From assembly GCF_010093535.1 (NCBI RefSeq), contig NW_022985177.1, positions 476,857 through 540,856 on the forward strand: a DNA stretch of 64,000 nucleotides, written 5' to 3'. The DNA comes from Lindgomyces ingoldianus (taxonomy: Eukaryota; Ascomycota; Dothideomycetes; Pleosporales; Lindgomycetaceae). Made by a program: the position numbers and the translations under genes. The notes below the pieces were generated by a model. It made no database searches and had not been told where the DNA came from. It was given only the letters and a program-made list of their open reading frames with translations. This document shows, piece after piece, positions 45,025 through 57,005 of the stretch; position 1 is the first letter of the stretch, and each line of letters begins with the position of its first letter.

Positions 45025-47424
45025 ATCAGGTTGTTATTTGAAGCAATCGACCCCTACTGTCAATAGCAGGAACAAGCTCTTAGCAAATGCACAGTTTTTA
45101 GGCGATAAGTTAGAGATCTCGCTTGCTTCTTGGTTATATGACCTTTTTATGCGGACTTCCATCTCCGATAGTTATAGACTATCCTAATCTCTTTCTCTTC
45201 ATTTACAAGGATCCTCTGAGATGTGGTGATATTAGAGCTGTTCTAACCCAGTATATGTATGTGATTCCCAAATAGATAGGTAGTAGCATGACGCTTCCAC
45301 CAGGCCTTTCCTACGTCATCTCGTTACGCTGGACCATCAAACAAAGCCGGCAATTGAAAATTCAGTCCTATTAAACCAGGACCCACCGCTCAGGCAAGCA
45401 AATTCCACGCTCACCCAATAGCCCTCACTTAACTACTGACTTTATGAAAAGGAGACCTTGTCTTCATTCAGTCTATTCTACTTTCACATTTGCTTGATTT
45501 GCGGGACTAGATAATCCCACTGGTTCCCGCGTCAGACAAGCAGATTCTGCTTTCCTTCCAGGAGATTCCAAGCGATAGCGACGTTCTTGTGATAATCTGA
45601 GTGGAGGAGGTTGTAAGTTGTCCGTCTTTCTGGTCTGTCCATTCGATGAGTATTTCTTCGCGATTACTCTTATATGGTTGGAGTGTGTGCCCAATAATGC
45701 ATAGGGGTTCTTTGATAAGTTCCCGTGCTGTCACCCTCGCCTAATGTTTCCATGACTAGATCCTTTTGGTGATACCGTAATCCTAGTTAGACGTGCTCCA
45801 GAATTGTATTGACGGTATCGCTTGCGGCCTGCATAGGGGCATCTTCCTATTCTTGAACTTGAGTCTAAGCTTATCGGAATATCTAGCGAAGAGCCACTGC
45901 AGGCGTTTGAGCATGGACTCACCGAGGTAAAGATAATATTCATTATCTTCAATCCGGAAATCGAGAAGGACAGGGTAGGAGTGACCTTTTTACGGCATCT
46001 AGTTTGGAATAGAGGCGAATGTTGCCGCAAACCTTAACCCTTGCATTGAGCTTTTGGGAGAAGTTGATGGTAAATGTGTGGATGTACTTTATTAATTGAG
46101 ATTTTAGCCCCCGTGTCTTCTGTTCCTACCCGACCAAGAGGTCTGCCGGACCTAACTGGCAGATTCCTGGATTTCTCGGCCTGCAGGACCAGACCAAACA
46201 GATAGACCAACAGCCTGAACACCCTAGTATTATACCCCTAGTGTCTCTAATATGGACACTCGAGGACGCTCTGCGGAAGATTCCCCCGCAAATGGTGCGC
46301 TCCCTAGAGATACTATATACTGTGGAACCCACCCTCGTGAGTATGCAGATTATAGACGAGGAGACAGCAACAATGAACCTTTCCGGGAAGACCTGGAACG
46401 AAATTTCGCTTGCACAACAACGCCGCTAAGGCCTCGATTTGTGTGTGTACATCGAGCTGACTCACTAAGCTAACGGGACGATACATATCGATCCCCTGAT
46501 GTATCCGAATGTCTCCGATATACGGGCTGTCTTCAATTATGATTTGAGATTCGCTGGGCCGAATTCATACCGTGAGGAATTTAACATTAGTACAAGTTGT
46601 TTACACACTCTAGAACCTTACGTCGCCTACGAGCCAACTGAAGTGGTTACTAACAAAGATATAACCTGGAATATTGAACGTGTTTGATTTCAGCACAGTT
46701 CTCTATAGCTCTCGCGTACCAAATCTTTCTTCGGCAGACACCGATTCTTGTTTGATAAAATCTAAAGAAATCCTTTCTTCGGCCGGAAAAGTGAAAACCT
46801 ATGCTGCGAGAAGTCATTCTTTTCTCCTTGAACCATTGCAGTCCAAGCTGGAGCAATACTGTACATGGAATCCAGGGAACGTAAACCTATGAATCCCAGT
46901 GTCAAGAAAACTATCCTCATATGTATACCAAGTGAATGAGACCAGATTCTGCCAACCTCAGTACTGTGCCAAGCCCGGTCTTAAACATGGATTGTGCTAG
47001 TATATTCGAGGATTGTTCGGTGCACACTCGTTTCGCACACCCTGTCTAGATTCTAAACTATCAGAGCTACTAAAAGCTGAACTCTAGGGCCCTTCAAGCG
47101 CTTTTTAGTGGCGCTGGAATAGTTCAAATTTGTTCAAATTTGAGAGAGATATAGGGCTTTGAAGTAGGTAACTCGTGGGAGCTCCATGACGTTCCTGGGC
47201 TTTGGGGAGTCCTACCACCCCGACCAAAATCAAATAAACAAATTCTTAAATATTCGATATAAAAACAAATACCACATCCAGTTAAGTGCCAGACATCACG
47301 TTCTCTAACTCTCGCATGGTTCTACCTCCTCCATGTAAGGATATCTCACTTGCAAGGCTGAGGGTGCTGACCCTAAATTCACCTAATCTACTTTAGTCGC
47401 CTTCCACCAAGCCAAACCATCCAT
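45025..47424. other. Gene-poor stretch (2.4 kb)
   Basis: Long interval between the permease and V-ATPase subunit B. Two adjacent + frames (46252-46473, starting MDTRGRSAEDSPANGA, and 46499-46687, starting MYPNVSDIRAVFNYDL and ending KDITWNIERV) look slightly protein-like. I found no convincing splice junction joining them and no family. A tandem GTTCAAATTT GTTCAAATTT occurs at 47122-47141. The rest shows nothing recognisable. Confidence 0.45.
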
Positions 47425-49321
47425 CTACACATCAATCAAGTTATCGCTCTGCCCCTGACTCCCCCCTTCGACAGTATTATCCCTGGTATCCTTATTGCCC
47501 TTCCTCTCCCGCTTCCTTCCCTCTGCAGAACGCTGGTAATATTGATCCAAAACTTTGGCTGGTATACGATTCAACAACTCCTTTGGATAAATCCTGAGCA
47601 GTGACCATGCCAAATCCAAGGATTCATAGATGGTTCTGCTCTCATATGCAGACTGGTTGATGAAAGTGCGCTCGAACTTCTCTAGGAATTCTAGAGACAA
47701 TTTGTCTTCAGAGGACAAGGCCTCCTCACCGACGACGGCTTTCATGGCAGCGGCATCACGACCGATGGCATATTTGGCGTAGAGCTGGTTGGAAACGTCA
47801 CCATGGTCGTTTCGTGTGCGACCTTCGCCAATAGCAGATTTCATGAGACGGGAGAGGGAGGGGAGGACGTTTATGGGTGGGTAGATACCCTTGTTGTATA
47901 GCTGACGGTCGATGAAGATTTGGCCTTCTGTGATGTAGCCTGTCAAGTCGGGAATGGGGTGGGTGATATCTGCACGTGATAAGTGATTCTGTAAGGAGGT
48001 AGGGATCGTGGGGACATACCATCATTAGGCATAGTCAAGATGGGTATTTGGGTAATAGAACCGTTGCGACCCTCGACACGGCCGGCTCGCTCGTAGATGG
48101 TAGACAAATCAGTGTACATGTATCCTGGATAACCTCGCCGACCTGGAACTTCTTCTCGGGCTGCGGAGACTTCGCGGAGGGCGTCGCAGTATGAGGAGAG
48201 ATCGGTGAGAATAACCAAGACATGTTTCTCGAGCTGGTAAGCGTAGTATTCGGCAGTGGTAAGGGCAAGACGAGGGGTAATAATTCGTTCGATGCTGGAG
48301 CGAAGTTAGCCAGGGTTCTCTGGGCACATTTCCTAAGACCCACGTTGGATCATTGGCCAAGTTCAAGAACAGCGTGACGCGCTCCATACTGCCGTTCTCC
48401 TCAAAGTCTCGGGTGAAGAAGCGACTCGTTTCTAAGTTGACACCCATGGCGCCAAAGACAATGGAGAAGTTCTCCTCATGGCCATCATGGACATCCTTTG
48501 TAGGTTTCGCAACTAGACCAGCTTGCCGACATATCTGGGCAGCAATTTCGTTGTGTGGCAGACCAGCGGCCGAGAAGATGGGGATCTTTTGTCCACGGGC
48601 GATGGAGTTCATGGTGTCGATGGCTGAGATGCCGGTCGAGATCATTTCTTCAGGATACACCTATACATTGTTACCATGCGCTCCGGAGCTCGGCAGTGCA
48701 AGCCTTCTTACTCGAGAGTACGGGTTGATGGGGCTGCCGTTGATGTCTAGGTACTCCTCCGCAAGCACCTTGGGGCCTTTGTCGATGGCCCGGCCTGATC
48801 CATCGAAGATGCGGCCAAGCATATCCTCGGACACACCGAGCTTCAAGCTATGGCCTGTGAATTCGACTTTTGTCTGCGCCTGTTAGTCCGACTCGATGCA
48901 GGGGGGCTGGAGTCGCTACCTTCTTCACATCGATGCCGGTCGTGCCTTCGAAGACCTGCGCTGGAATCAGAGCTGTGTTCAAGCGGGGAGTGTGGATCCG
49001 TGTCTACCTGGACGACTGCTCTGTTTCCTAGTTTATGAGTGAGCACACAGCACTAAACTGCGGTGGTTTCTGCCTCACCTCGAGCTTCCAAGACTTGGCC
49101 AGACCGCTCCGTGCCATCGGGCAGAGTCAAGGACACGATCTCGTTGTACTTGGGGAATTTGACCTGTTCCCGATATTCATGAGCTTTAGGGATTCCAGAG
49201 CAGCGACCGAAGAGCTACTGACACTCTCCAAAATGACCAATGGACCGTTGACACCGCCGATGGTGTTGTACCGTATCCTTGGCTGCACCTTCATCATCCG
49301 GGGATCCACGACGTCAGGCAT
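47425..49321 (-). CDS. vma2: V-type ATPase subunit B (non-catalytic V1 subunit)
   Basis: Regulatory nucleotide-binding subunit of the V1 sector that acidifies the vacuole. Eight exons: 49321-49223, 49163-49079, 49027-49008, 48955-48920, 48873-48712, 48660-48344, 48294-48020 and 47969-47425, giving 512 residues. Exon 3 has 20 nt and exon 4 has 36 nt; both are needed to complete [21 protein letters not shown]. Introns are 46-59 bp. Family landmarks: [78 protein letters not shown] and [20 protein letters not shown]. As in all B subunits, the catalytic P-loop lysine of subunit A is absent. The C-terminal tail after residue ~485 is charged and variable ([13 protein letters not shown]). The gene appears intact and is a reliable anchor for the taxon and frame conventions. 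Confidence 0.96.
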
Positions 49322-51668
49322 GGTGGGCGAGGGCGGGGCGACTCAGGATAAGGTTTGCTGTCGCTTAGAAATCAGCAAGGCTTGCAACAGCAGTCGGAGC
49401 TTGTGGGGTGGTGGAGGTCGGAGCTGTGCGGTCGAGGTGTGAGGCAGCTCTCACTGGGGTTGCGAGTAGCTTGCACGTCAGTGCGGGATGCGATGACTAA
49501 GCTGCCGATCGATAAGACCGTGCGCATCAAAAAGAAGCAATGCCATGGTGCTTTTTCGAGATACATGTCCCCTCCTGTCGATGCACAGCCTGTTGTCGCA
49601 TGCAACAGGTGAAACCCTGGGCTCATACTGATACTGTCCCTGCAGACTTCACATACCTAGTGTTGAATCATCACTCACGTGGCAAAAGGGCTCGGAGGGG
49701 TAGAAATTTGCATTGGCTATCTAATTCAACCTGATGACGGTGACTCCCCAAGACGCACACAATCAGTTGGCGAGCTTCTTGAATCTCGAACTGGGCCTGC
49801 GTATGCCCGTTAGTGAACAGAACAACAGCGATTGTGAGCAGAATTAGGCATGAGAGGGCAAAAATCAGACATCCAAGGAAGAATTGCGCTCACCGACCAT
49901 CTACATTAGGTTCAGGCGATGGCTAGCGTGGAAACTGCGAATGTGGAAATGTTTCATCATAGAGGATTGGGGGTGGAGAGGAAAATGAGAATGAACTGAC
50001 CCAGTAGTCCGTCGAGCCCTCCCTCCAACTAAGATCTGTAAGCCTGTAGTCCAAACTATCGTGTGCCTACGTGTCGACGTGTAGCTCGCATGCACCCCAG
50101 AGCTGACCCAATTGAAGTTCTTACGACGCGCTTCTAGGAGAGCACTGAGGCATGGAGAATACTCAAATAAGACGTGGCAATAGGTTCTGGAAGGCGTCAG
50201 CATGCTGCTCAGCGGACGTGTGCTGCGGTTTCGGAAGCGACAAGATGAGGTCAGACGAAAGTACTGGCTAGTAGCAGGCGCCTTGCGAGAGGCACCCGGA
50301 CAGACAAATTTCTTCAAGGTCGACTCGGTTGGGAAAAGAAGACATATTTGGGGTATCATCACTCGAAAGGCGTTCTGGGGCAAGGAAAAAAAACTACGGG
50401 AGCTCACCTGGGGTCAAGACGCAGGGACCGAGGGCTGAATTACCGCCTCCTGCGCAGGGCCGGCGCGATGTAAGCTTCAGAGTTGAAGCGATGCTGCTAC
50501 ACTCACGCGGAGAGGGCGTGGTGGAGTGGCGTGCAGTGCGAAGAACAAGTTGGAGAGGAAGAGAAACTGTCCGGCAGAAGAGTTTGTTGCGGCGGCCTGC
50601 TGGCCCAATATTAGCGTCTCACGTGTGGCGGCTTGGCAAGGACAGAACTAGACAAGCGGTAATTTTGCAATTTCTCATTGACCGTCGGCCTCGCAGCATC
50701 ACCCAGCACGCGTCCTGGCAGATTAATCACGCAGCATCGCTGTGCTGCCGTAGCACGGGACCCTAGAGTTAATGCGTTTCGTGCAGGCTGTTTGAGGGTT
50801 GTTTCTGCTGCGAAGAAGTCCAGCACTCGGCGGCGATACAAAGATAGATTACCACCAGCCATCTTTTTGCGCTGCACGGAGTTCGGTATCGAAAGCCCCC
50901 CTTTAGGCGAGCGCAGCGCCCGGATCAGCGCTCTCGCTCCTCCAGCGCATGAGGGCCTCTCCATCACCCACCAACACCACCATCTCCCAACGCCAGCTCT
51001 CCCACGACGACTCCCCGCGTGTCCGCTGCGAATGTCTCGACGCTTCCGACGCGGCCTGTAGACGACACTGCTACCCCCATTGCAGCCCCCTCTCCAGGAC
51101 GATCGTTTCCTCGCCCGCTCTGCCCGCGGACCGCATGCGCGACACTCCACGCCCACACTCGGCGCTATCCTGGGTCGCGGTCCTCACAGCGGCTTCAGAG
51201 TCTTGCTGATCGCGTGTGCCGCTTTTATCCTCGCAACGAGACATCAGGAACCGCCCTCGCACCTCAGCCCCGGCACCTGCCGGCAGGCTCTTCCACGTTT
51301 CCCTCCTCATCTGCACACATCTGCCGCCATCGCAGCCCAGGGAACAACCTCGGCGCGGCGCTGCTCTCAAGAGTTGAAAGTGTCGTTTGCGCGTCTGATC
51401 GCTCTCCGCCTGGTCGCAAACGGTGACCGATAGCGTTCAACGTTCGAAATCTCATCGCCCAGCACCCCTCGGGCATGCACCGCCGGTGAGGCACTGCTCC
51501 TAAACACTGTAACCCAGCCTGGTGTTCTCTGGCCGCTCCTTCCTGAACCCTCGCGTCGTTTCCCCCTCTCCTCGAACCCCACCATCGCGCCTTCTGAACA
51601 TATCCCACGTCTGAAAATCCCCAGAACGAGCCACCAGGTCCTGGGCCGCTTCTACCCGCGTAAGCAAA
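49322..51668. other. Divergent intergenic region (2.3 kb)
   Basis: Between V-ATPase subunit B (-) and the PtaB-like gene (+). The last ~800 bp before 51669 are C-rich and G-poor on the + strand, with overlapping open frames on both strands (for example 51019-51426), which reads as a long 5' leader. A 78-codon frame at 50202-50438 (starting MLLSGRVLRFRKRQDEVRR) is opposed by a longer minus-strand frame at 49901-50407. Neither has family features, so neither is called. Confidence 0.5.
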
Positions 51669-52665
51669 ATGATTACAACGAGCTATCCGCACCATGCTGG
51701 AATGCAGCAGCCGGGAATGCCTCATGGCCACCCCATGGCGGGTCCAGGTCCGACTCCAGGCCAGCCCATGGCCCAGGCCATGCAGATGCACCCTGGCGTA
51801 TCAGGTCCCAATGGTCCTGTCAGCCAGGCCGGGCCTATGATGGGCGGTATGCAGGCCGGTGTACCCAATGCTCATGCGCTTTCACATCTCCAGCCTCAAG
51901 CCGCGCACATGTTCCAGCAGCAGCAACATCAACACATGCAGAGTATGTTTATTCATCCCCAGGCAGACTCTGCTCGTTCATAAAGCCTAGCTTCTGACGT
52001 CCGTTATAGTGAACCCGCAAACCATGATGCAGACTCGCCAAGCTCAACAGGCTTTCATGCACCAGCAGCGCCAGCAGCAGATGCTCGCACAGCAGAATGG
52101 CAGCATGGGCATGGGCTTCCCCAACGGCATGAATGCCAATATGACGCCGCAACAAATGGCAGCGTTAGGGGGAGCACCAGCCATGGGACAACCCTTTGTG
52201 AATCTACCACCTCATATGCGCCAGCAACTCCAGCAACAGCAGACTATGCACCAGCAAGCCGGTGCCAACTCTCAAGCGCAGGTTGCTTTGGCTCACGCAC
52301 AAGCCGCTCAAGCTCAGGCCCAGCAACAACAAGCCCAGCATCAACATCAGATGCAGCATCAACACAGTCAGCAGCAGCAGCAGGCTATTGCCATGCAGCA
52401 TGCCGCCTCGCAGTCGAGTAACCAAAGCCAGCCAGGTAACCAAGGCCCCCCAACGACTACTCAACCCCAGCAAGGACCCTTACGCCCTCCATCCGCGATT
52501 GGTAGTCATCAAGGCCAGGCATCTCCAGCTCCTCAGCCAACCCCCCAGCAACCACAACAGCAAGGGCCGCAGCCTCAGCAACAACCCCCAGCGCAACCTG
52601 CTCCACAGAACGCCCCACAGCAGCCAAATCCGCAGTCTCAAAACCAGCAAATGCAACAGCAACAG

Positions 52666-52697
<32 letters not shown>

Positions 52698-52769
52698 ACA
52701 ACAGCAACAGCAACAACAGCAGCAACAGCAGCAACAACAACAGCAACAGCAACAGCAACAGCAACAACA

Positions 52770-52806
<37 letters not shown>

Positions 52807-54316
52807 CAACAGCAGCAACAGCAACAACAACAGCAGCAGCATCAGCAGCAACAACAACAACAGAACCGTGTTTTGGCCCAGAATCAACAGGCGCGACTAG
52901 CGATGATGCAAAAATCCACACAAGGAGGGCAGGGAGCCTTGAGGCTTATGAACTTCATAGATCAAATTGGGAAATTCAACGTAAGTCCTGTGTTGATATC
53001 TATAGAGTTTGCGTTCCTAACATCACGCAGAGCTCTCGGGGTGTTAATAGTATTGGAGTATGGCAATCTTTTGTGGACAAATTCTTTACCGAGAGCGGCT
53101 CTTTCATACATGTCCTTTCCTCTCCGGCAAGCGCAAGGCCCAAGTTGTTCGAGGTCGTGTATGCTGCACTGCCTCGATATTTCTACACCCAATTCAACAC
53201 AGAAGTCGAAAACCTCCAAATCACCATGGACGGGGCGAGTGAAAAGGCAACACCCACAGAAATCAAGATCTCTTGTGATCGGGCAAAATTTGTCTACACT
53301 TACAAGAACCAATGTCAAGTAAGTCGTGAGTAGGATCATGTAGCGACCTTTACTAATCTCTGTAGGTCGTGTGTAATGGAAAGTTAACGGCATTCTGGGC
53401 TGGCTCCGATAAAATGGAATGGCTACAATTCGAAACGGAGAAACACGAGCAGTTTATTCCACGATCTGTTCTGGAACCGTTGTTTATGCAACCCTCGCCG
53501 AGCCAGATGAGTCAAACCCAGTCTCCGCGGATGAACAAATCTTCGGCCAAGCAAAGGCAACAACAACGACTGGTAAAGCCGGAGAACATTGAGCCATCCT
53601 TGATGCTTTCGAATCTCCCACAAGCCCCGATACTCGATTGGGGCATCCCGGCTCCTTTGCTGACTTATCTTGAAGTGAGTGCAAGGGATACCCAAGTATT
53701 GTTCGAAGGCTCACATCGCCAGATATACGAAACCATGAACAACATGTCCAGCCTCATGGCTCACTATCAGGAGAACCCCAGCCTAAACCCCGCCCAAGCA
53801 ATGAACAGTTGGGTGAGCAGCATGTCTTCCAACCCTACTCTGGCACAGCAACAGAATGCTGCCAACCAAATGCAAGGGCATATGGCCCAGAACCCACAGC
53901 AAATGCTCCAACAACAGGGCATGCAGCAACCGCAAAACATTCCACCAGGAGCACGAACGCCTTCTGGCGTGGGTCAGCCTGGGGGCCCGCCTAACCATCA
54001 ATTCATGTCACCCGCCATGGCCAACCAACTCCTCCCAAATGCCATGAATGGATCTCCGCATTTGATGCACCAGAACCACACGCCCTCGCCGGCATCACAC
54101 CCAATGGCGGCTCACAACAGCCAGCAAGGCACGAATAGCTCTGCAACCGCGAGTGTGAACACGTCCCCAAACGTCAGCAACAAGCGACGACGAAGTACAG
54201 CCAAAATCGAAGGCGATGATGGCGGCGGTGTGGATGTCAATGGTACCGGAGGAGGGCAGAAGGTGAAACAAAGCCCTCGGGTGGGCGGCAACAAAAGAGT
54301 GAAAGCAAATAACTAA
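51669..54316 (+). CDS. ptaB: LIM-domain-binding-protein-like regulator (PtaB/Mfg1/SEUSS type) with long polyglutamine
   Basis: Transcriptional co-regulator of 827 residues. Members of this Ldb family (Aspergillus PtaB, Candida Mfg1) pair with Flo8/SomA-type factors to control adhesion, filamentation and development. Exons: 51669-51942, 52010-52980, 53031-53318 and 53366-54316; introns are 67, 50 and 47 bp and phases agree. The N-terminal 390 residues are Gln/Pro/Met-rich and include a 62-residue pure Gln run (307-368). The conserved Ldb dimerisation region runs from about 395 to 620: LRLMNFIDQIGKFN, VWQSFVDKFFTESGSF, LFEVVYAALPRYFYTQF, IKISCDRAKFVYTYKNQCQV and LTAFWAGSDKMEWLQF. The C-terminal third is again low complexity and contains an NKRRRS basic patch likely serving as a nuclear signal. 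The orthology-based gene name is an inference from family and layout. Confidence 0.88.
52654..52839 (+). repeat. Polyglutamine-coding CAG/CAA tract (62 codons)
   Basis: Sixty-two consecutive Gln codons in a mixed CAG/CAA pattern within the PtaB-like gene, followed by His and seven more Gln. The mixed codons argue for an old, selected tract rather than a fresh pure-triplet expansion, though its length is likely polymorphic. Confidence 0.97.
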
Positions 54317-56319
54317 CCGATTTCGTCTGGATGCAGATCCTGCATGTATCAGTTGCGTTTATTACACATCCTCTTTGAGCCAGAAAGGCAAGATGGTAGC
54401 GGCAAGTGATGGACGAATACCGCTCACACGCAGTCTCGCTTCACCTGTCAGGCTCCTCCTTTACGGTATCCCCGGCACCAAGGACACCGTGCGTCGTGTC
54501 CTCACATCGAAATTTCCTCACTGCATTCCGGCATCTCCGGACCGGCTCTTCGCTCGAGGTTCTGCTTCATGTCGGTTTGATGGAGTCGGATCTCTCACCT
54601 GTATAGCGTGGCGTTCATATTTCTGCACATTCTTCAACTCTTATCTACTATCAGGGGTCTATGCGTTTGGGTAAAGCAGGCCTGCTTGATATTATCCTCT
54701 CTGGAGTTGTAGGATCGCCGGGGGGCTTTCGACAGCATGCTCATATCTCCTCAACTTTTCCCTTTATATCCGACTTCTGATATCTCTGTGTTTTTCTTCC
54801 TCTTGATAAGTCGAGGGCCAAAGAATGGGTTACATAATTTCTTGTATATTATGGGTCGTGGGTTGGATGGGAAGGTGGCTAGTTGAATGGCGGGTCGTCG
54901 TGTTGTGTTTGAGCGCATTGGGTACCAAGGTTTATGGTGCACCAAGAATGGGATGGATGGAGAGTGCTATATGCAATCAAGACGTTATGACTTTAAGTCT
55001 CTTCCTAGTGTTTCTCTTGCTTTTCTTCTGACATGCTCCCCACTCCTTCCCATATCACGTGGGACGCCACGTTCTACTGCCCTGGATTATCTAAAGGATG
55101 CTCCTACATGTGCCGATCTTTTCTTGGCATCTACCCGCGGTACGAACGACAAATTCACACTGACTTAGATTTCGTTAATTTCTGCATGTCTCGAATGATT
55201 CCCTTGAATGACTATTATGAAGCATTCCCGTCTCATCTCGTCGCCAGAATTAGAGGCTTCATGCAATTCCCAAACAACCCAACTCTTAAATGTCCCTCCA
55301 AGACTGTAATCATCTGACTGCTGAATCCATTCTATATGAATCTATATTTGCCACTGTCCGGCGGAAAGAGGAAGTTGAGAGCCTCCTTAATGCTGATAGC
55401 GACGCTCGGCACCGCGCCAGATCCAGAGAGTAGCAAGGACCTGAGCTAGGGCTCAGTTTTCTGGGAACCAGGAAGCTAGCTTGCTTTTGGCTTCCGGTGT
55501 CTTTGATGCTGTCCGGAATATGAGAGATATGATTGATTTGCAGAATTTTAGTCATGTCGCGTTTTAGTCTGAAAGAACAGCACCTGAAAGAAATCTCTTT
55601 GCATGACTTTTAGATTTGATTGAAGGAAGAGACTACGTCAACGTGGACACTGATTTTAGATACTAAAGTGCCTCTATTCTGAGCTGCAAGAGAGAGACCG
55701 CCACCCTATCAGAATATTGCTTTCGGAATGGTTGAAAATGAATGGGATCCAAGCTATCATCGGCTGTTTTTATTCCAGTCTAGATTTTTGGCCACCAAGA
55801 ATTGGGCTAACACTAATCAAGAAACCATTCTTGATTGCACTTCGATCTTCTACCAGACCTAGTCTAACCCGATTATGGTCATGATTCTGGTAGAGATATG
55901 TGCTTCAAATGCAGTTCCGGAGTTCAATTACATAACGGTCCTGATGTTTTTGAGTCTGACAATTTTACAGGTCCTGTTTTTGAAGCAATGGGGTTTTCCA
56001 TGAACGGAACCGTGCCGGCGCCGTTTTTGAGTAGTGATGGGGTATAATAATTCCGTGATGTCCTCGCAGCTACCATGCCCCAACCCAGTGTTTTTTTCAC
56101 TAGCAGCCAAAGGCTTTCACTCCTGAAGAGCACGGAGCGTCAACCTCGCGGTGAGGAGCGCCAAACGCGTCTCAAGGCACCACCAAAACATGCAAACATG
56201 GCAGGTTTAGCGTGGGTTGCTGGGCGAATGGTCCGTGCTCACCGTAGATATATACACAATTTTGATCCTGCTTGACTTTCTCTCTTCAAGTCTAAAGTCT
56301 ACGAGAGACTAGGGAAGAT
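54317..56319. other. Gene-free stretch (2 kb)
   Basis: 3' UTR of the PtaB-like gene followed by sequence with no recognisable gene. Frames such as 54375-54674 and 55033-55317 have no family features. No repeats or RNA genes were identified. Confidence 0.5.
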
Positions 56320-57005
56320 ATGTCCAGCCAGTAAGTATCCTTTTTTTTGTGCCTATTCATCGCCCAACCCAAACCTGCCTGTTCGCCTATGTGTATATAT
56401 GTCTCCCTCAGAGCAGAGAGTGGTGGAGGTGAAGGTAAGTATTGCATCTTTTTTGCTTGTTTTTCCTGCAAGATTGGGACATTTAGTCTTCCCTAGAGGA
56501 TGTTTATAGGAATTGGCTTGTGTATGTAAGAGGGGTGGAGAACTGGTTGAGCGAAACATCGGGATGGACAGAAAGAGCTGAATTCAACACTGGGTGGGAA
56601 GCGAGCAGTCTTTGCCAACCTGGCTTTGGTATCAAGGTATGCTTCCCTTTCTGGGTCACTTCTCATGGCGCACTACTGGTGGGCGGCGTAACATTCGATG
56701 GCCAGAGGAGCAATCAGCTACTACTCCTTCAACATGCTCGTATCCAAACACCTGCACAAGTAGCTCTAAGATTCGAATTATCGCGGCATGGCACATACGA
56801 TTTCGACAAGCAACAGTCTCCCCAGCTTATAGGGCATCAATTTGAGCGGTTGGGAAATATCTCTAAGGAAAGTCTCGACATCAATCCCATCCTAAATGGA
56901 GGAAGGCTGACATTCTGTGCAGATTCTCTGCGCTTCTTAGCAGGTTATCTAGTCGTCCCCATCATCCTCGATAACTTGTCAACGTTCTATCCTTTTCCGA
57001 AATGA
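56320..57005 (+). CDS. Hypothetical protein assembled from three exons (180 aa)
   Basis: No family recognised. A long open frame at 56497-57005 contains no methionine, so it needs an upstream start. A consistent model uses ATG TCC AGC CA (56320-56330), a perfect GTAAGT donor, a 23-nt exon at 56412-56434 with another GTAAGT donor, and acceptor CCCTAG at 56496. Phases then match and give MSSQAESGGGEEDVYRNW at the start and 180 residues in total. Visible content: several Trp-rich segments (NWLVYVRGVENWLSE, SGWTERAEFNTGWEAS) and a hydrophobic stretch near the C-terminus (FLAGYLVVPIILD). No signal peptide. Two first-class donor sites and shared phase support the model. Lack of any homology I can name, very short leading exons and a repeat-rich neighbourhood count against it. 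Confidence 0.42.

Noticed and set aside
51019..51426. 135-codon frame upstream of the PtaB-like gene
   Set aside because: C-rich, Pro/Arg/Ser-rich leader sequence open in several frames at once; no family features.
52457..52921. Ala/Val-rich and Leu-rich frames on the minus strand and Ser/Asn-rich frame on the plus strand
   Set aside because: These are the other readings of the CAG/CAA tract in the PtaB-like gene; triplet repeats open all frames.
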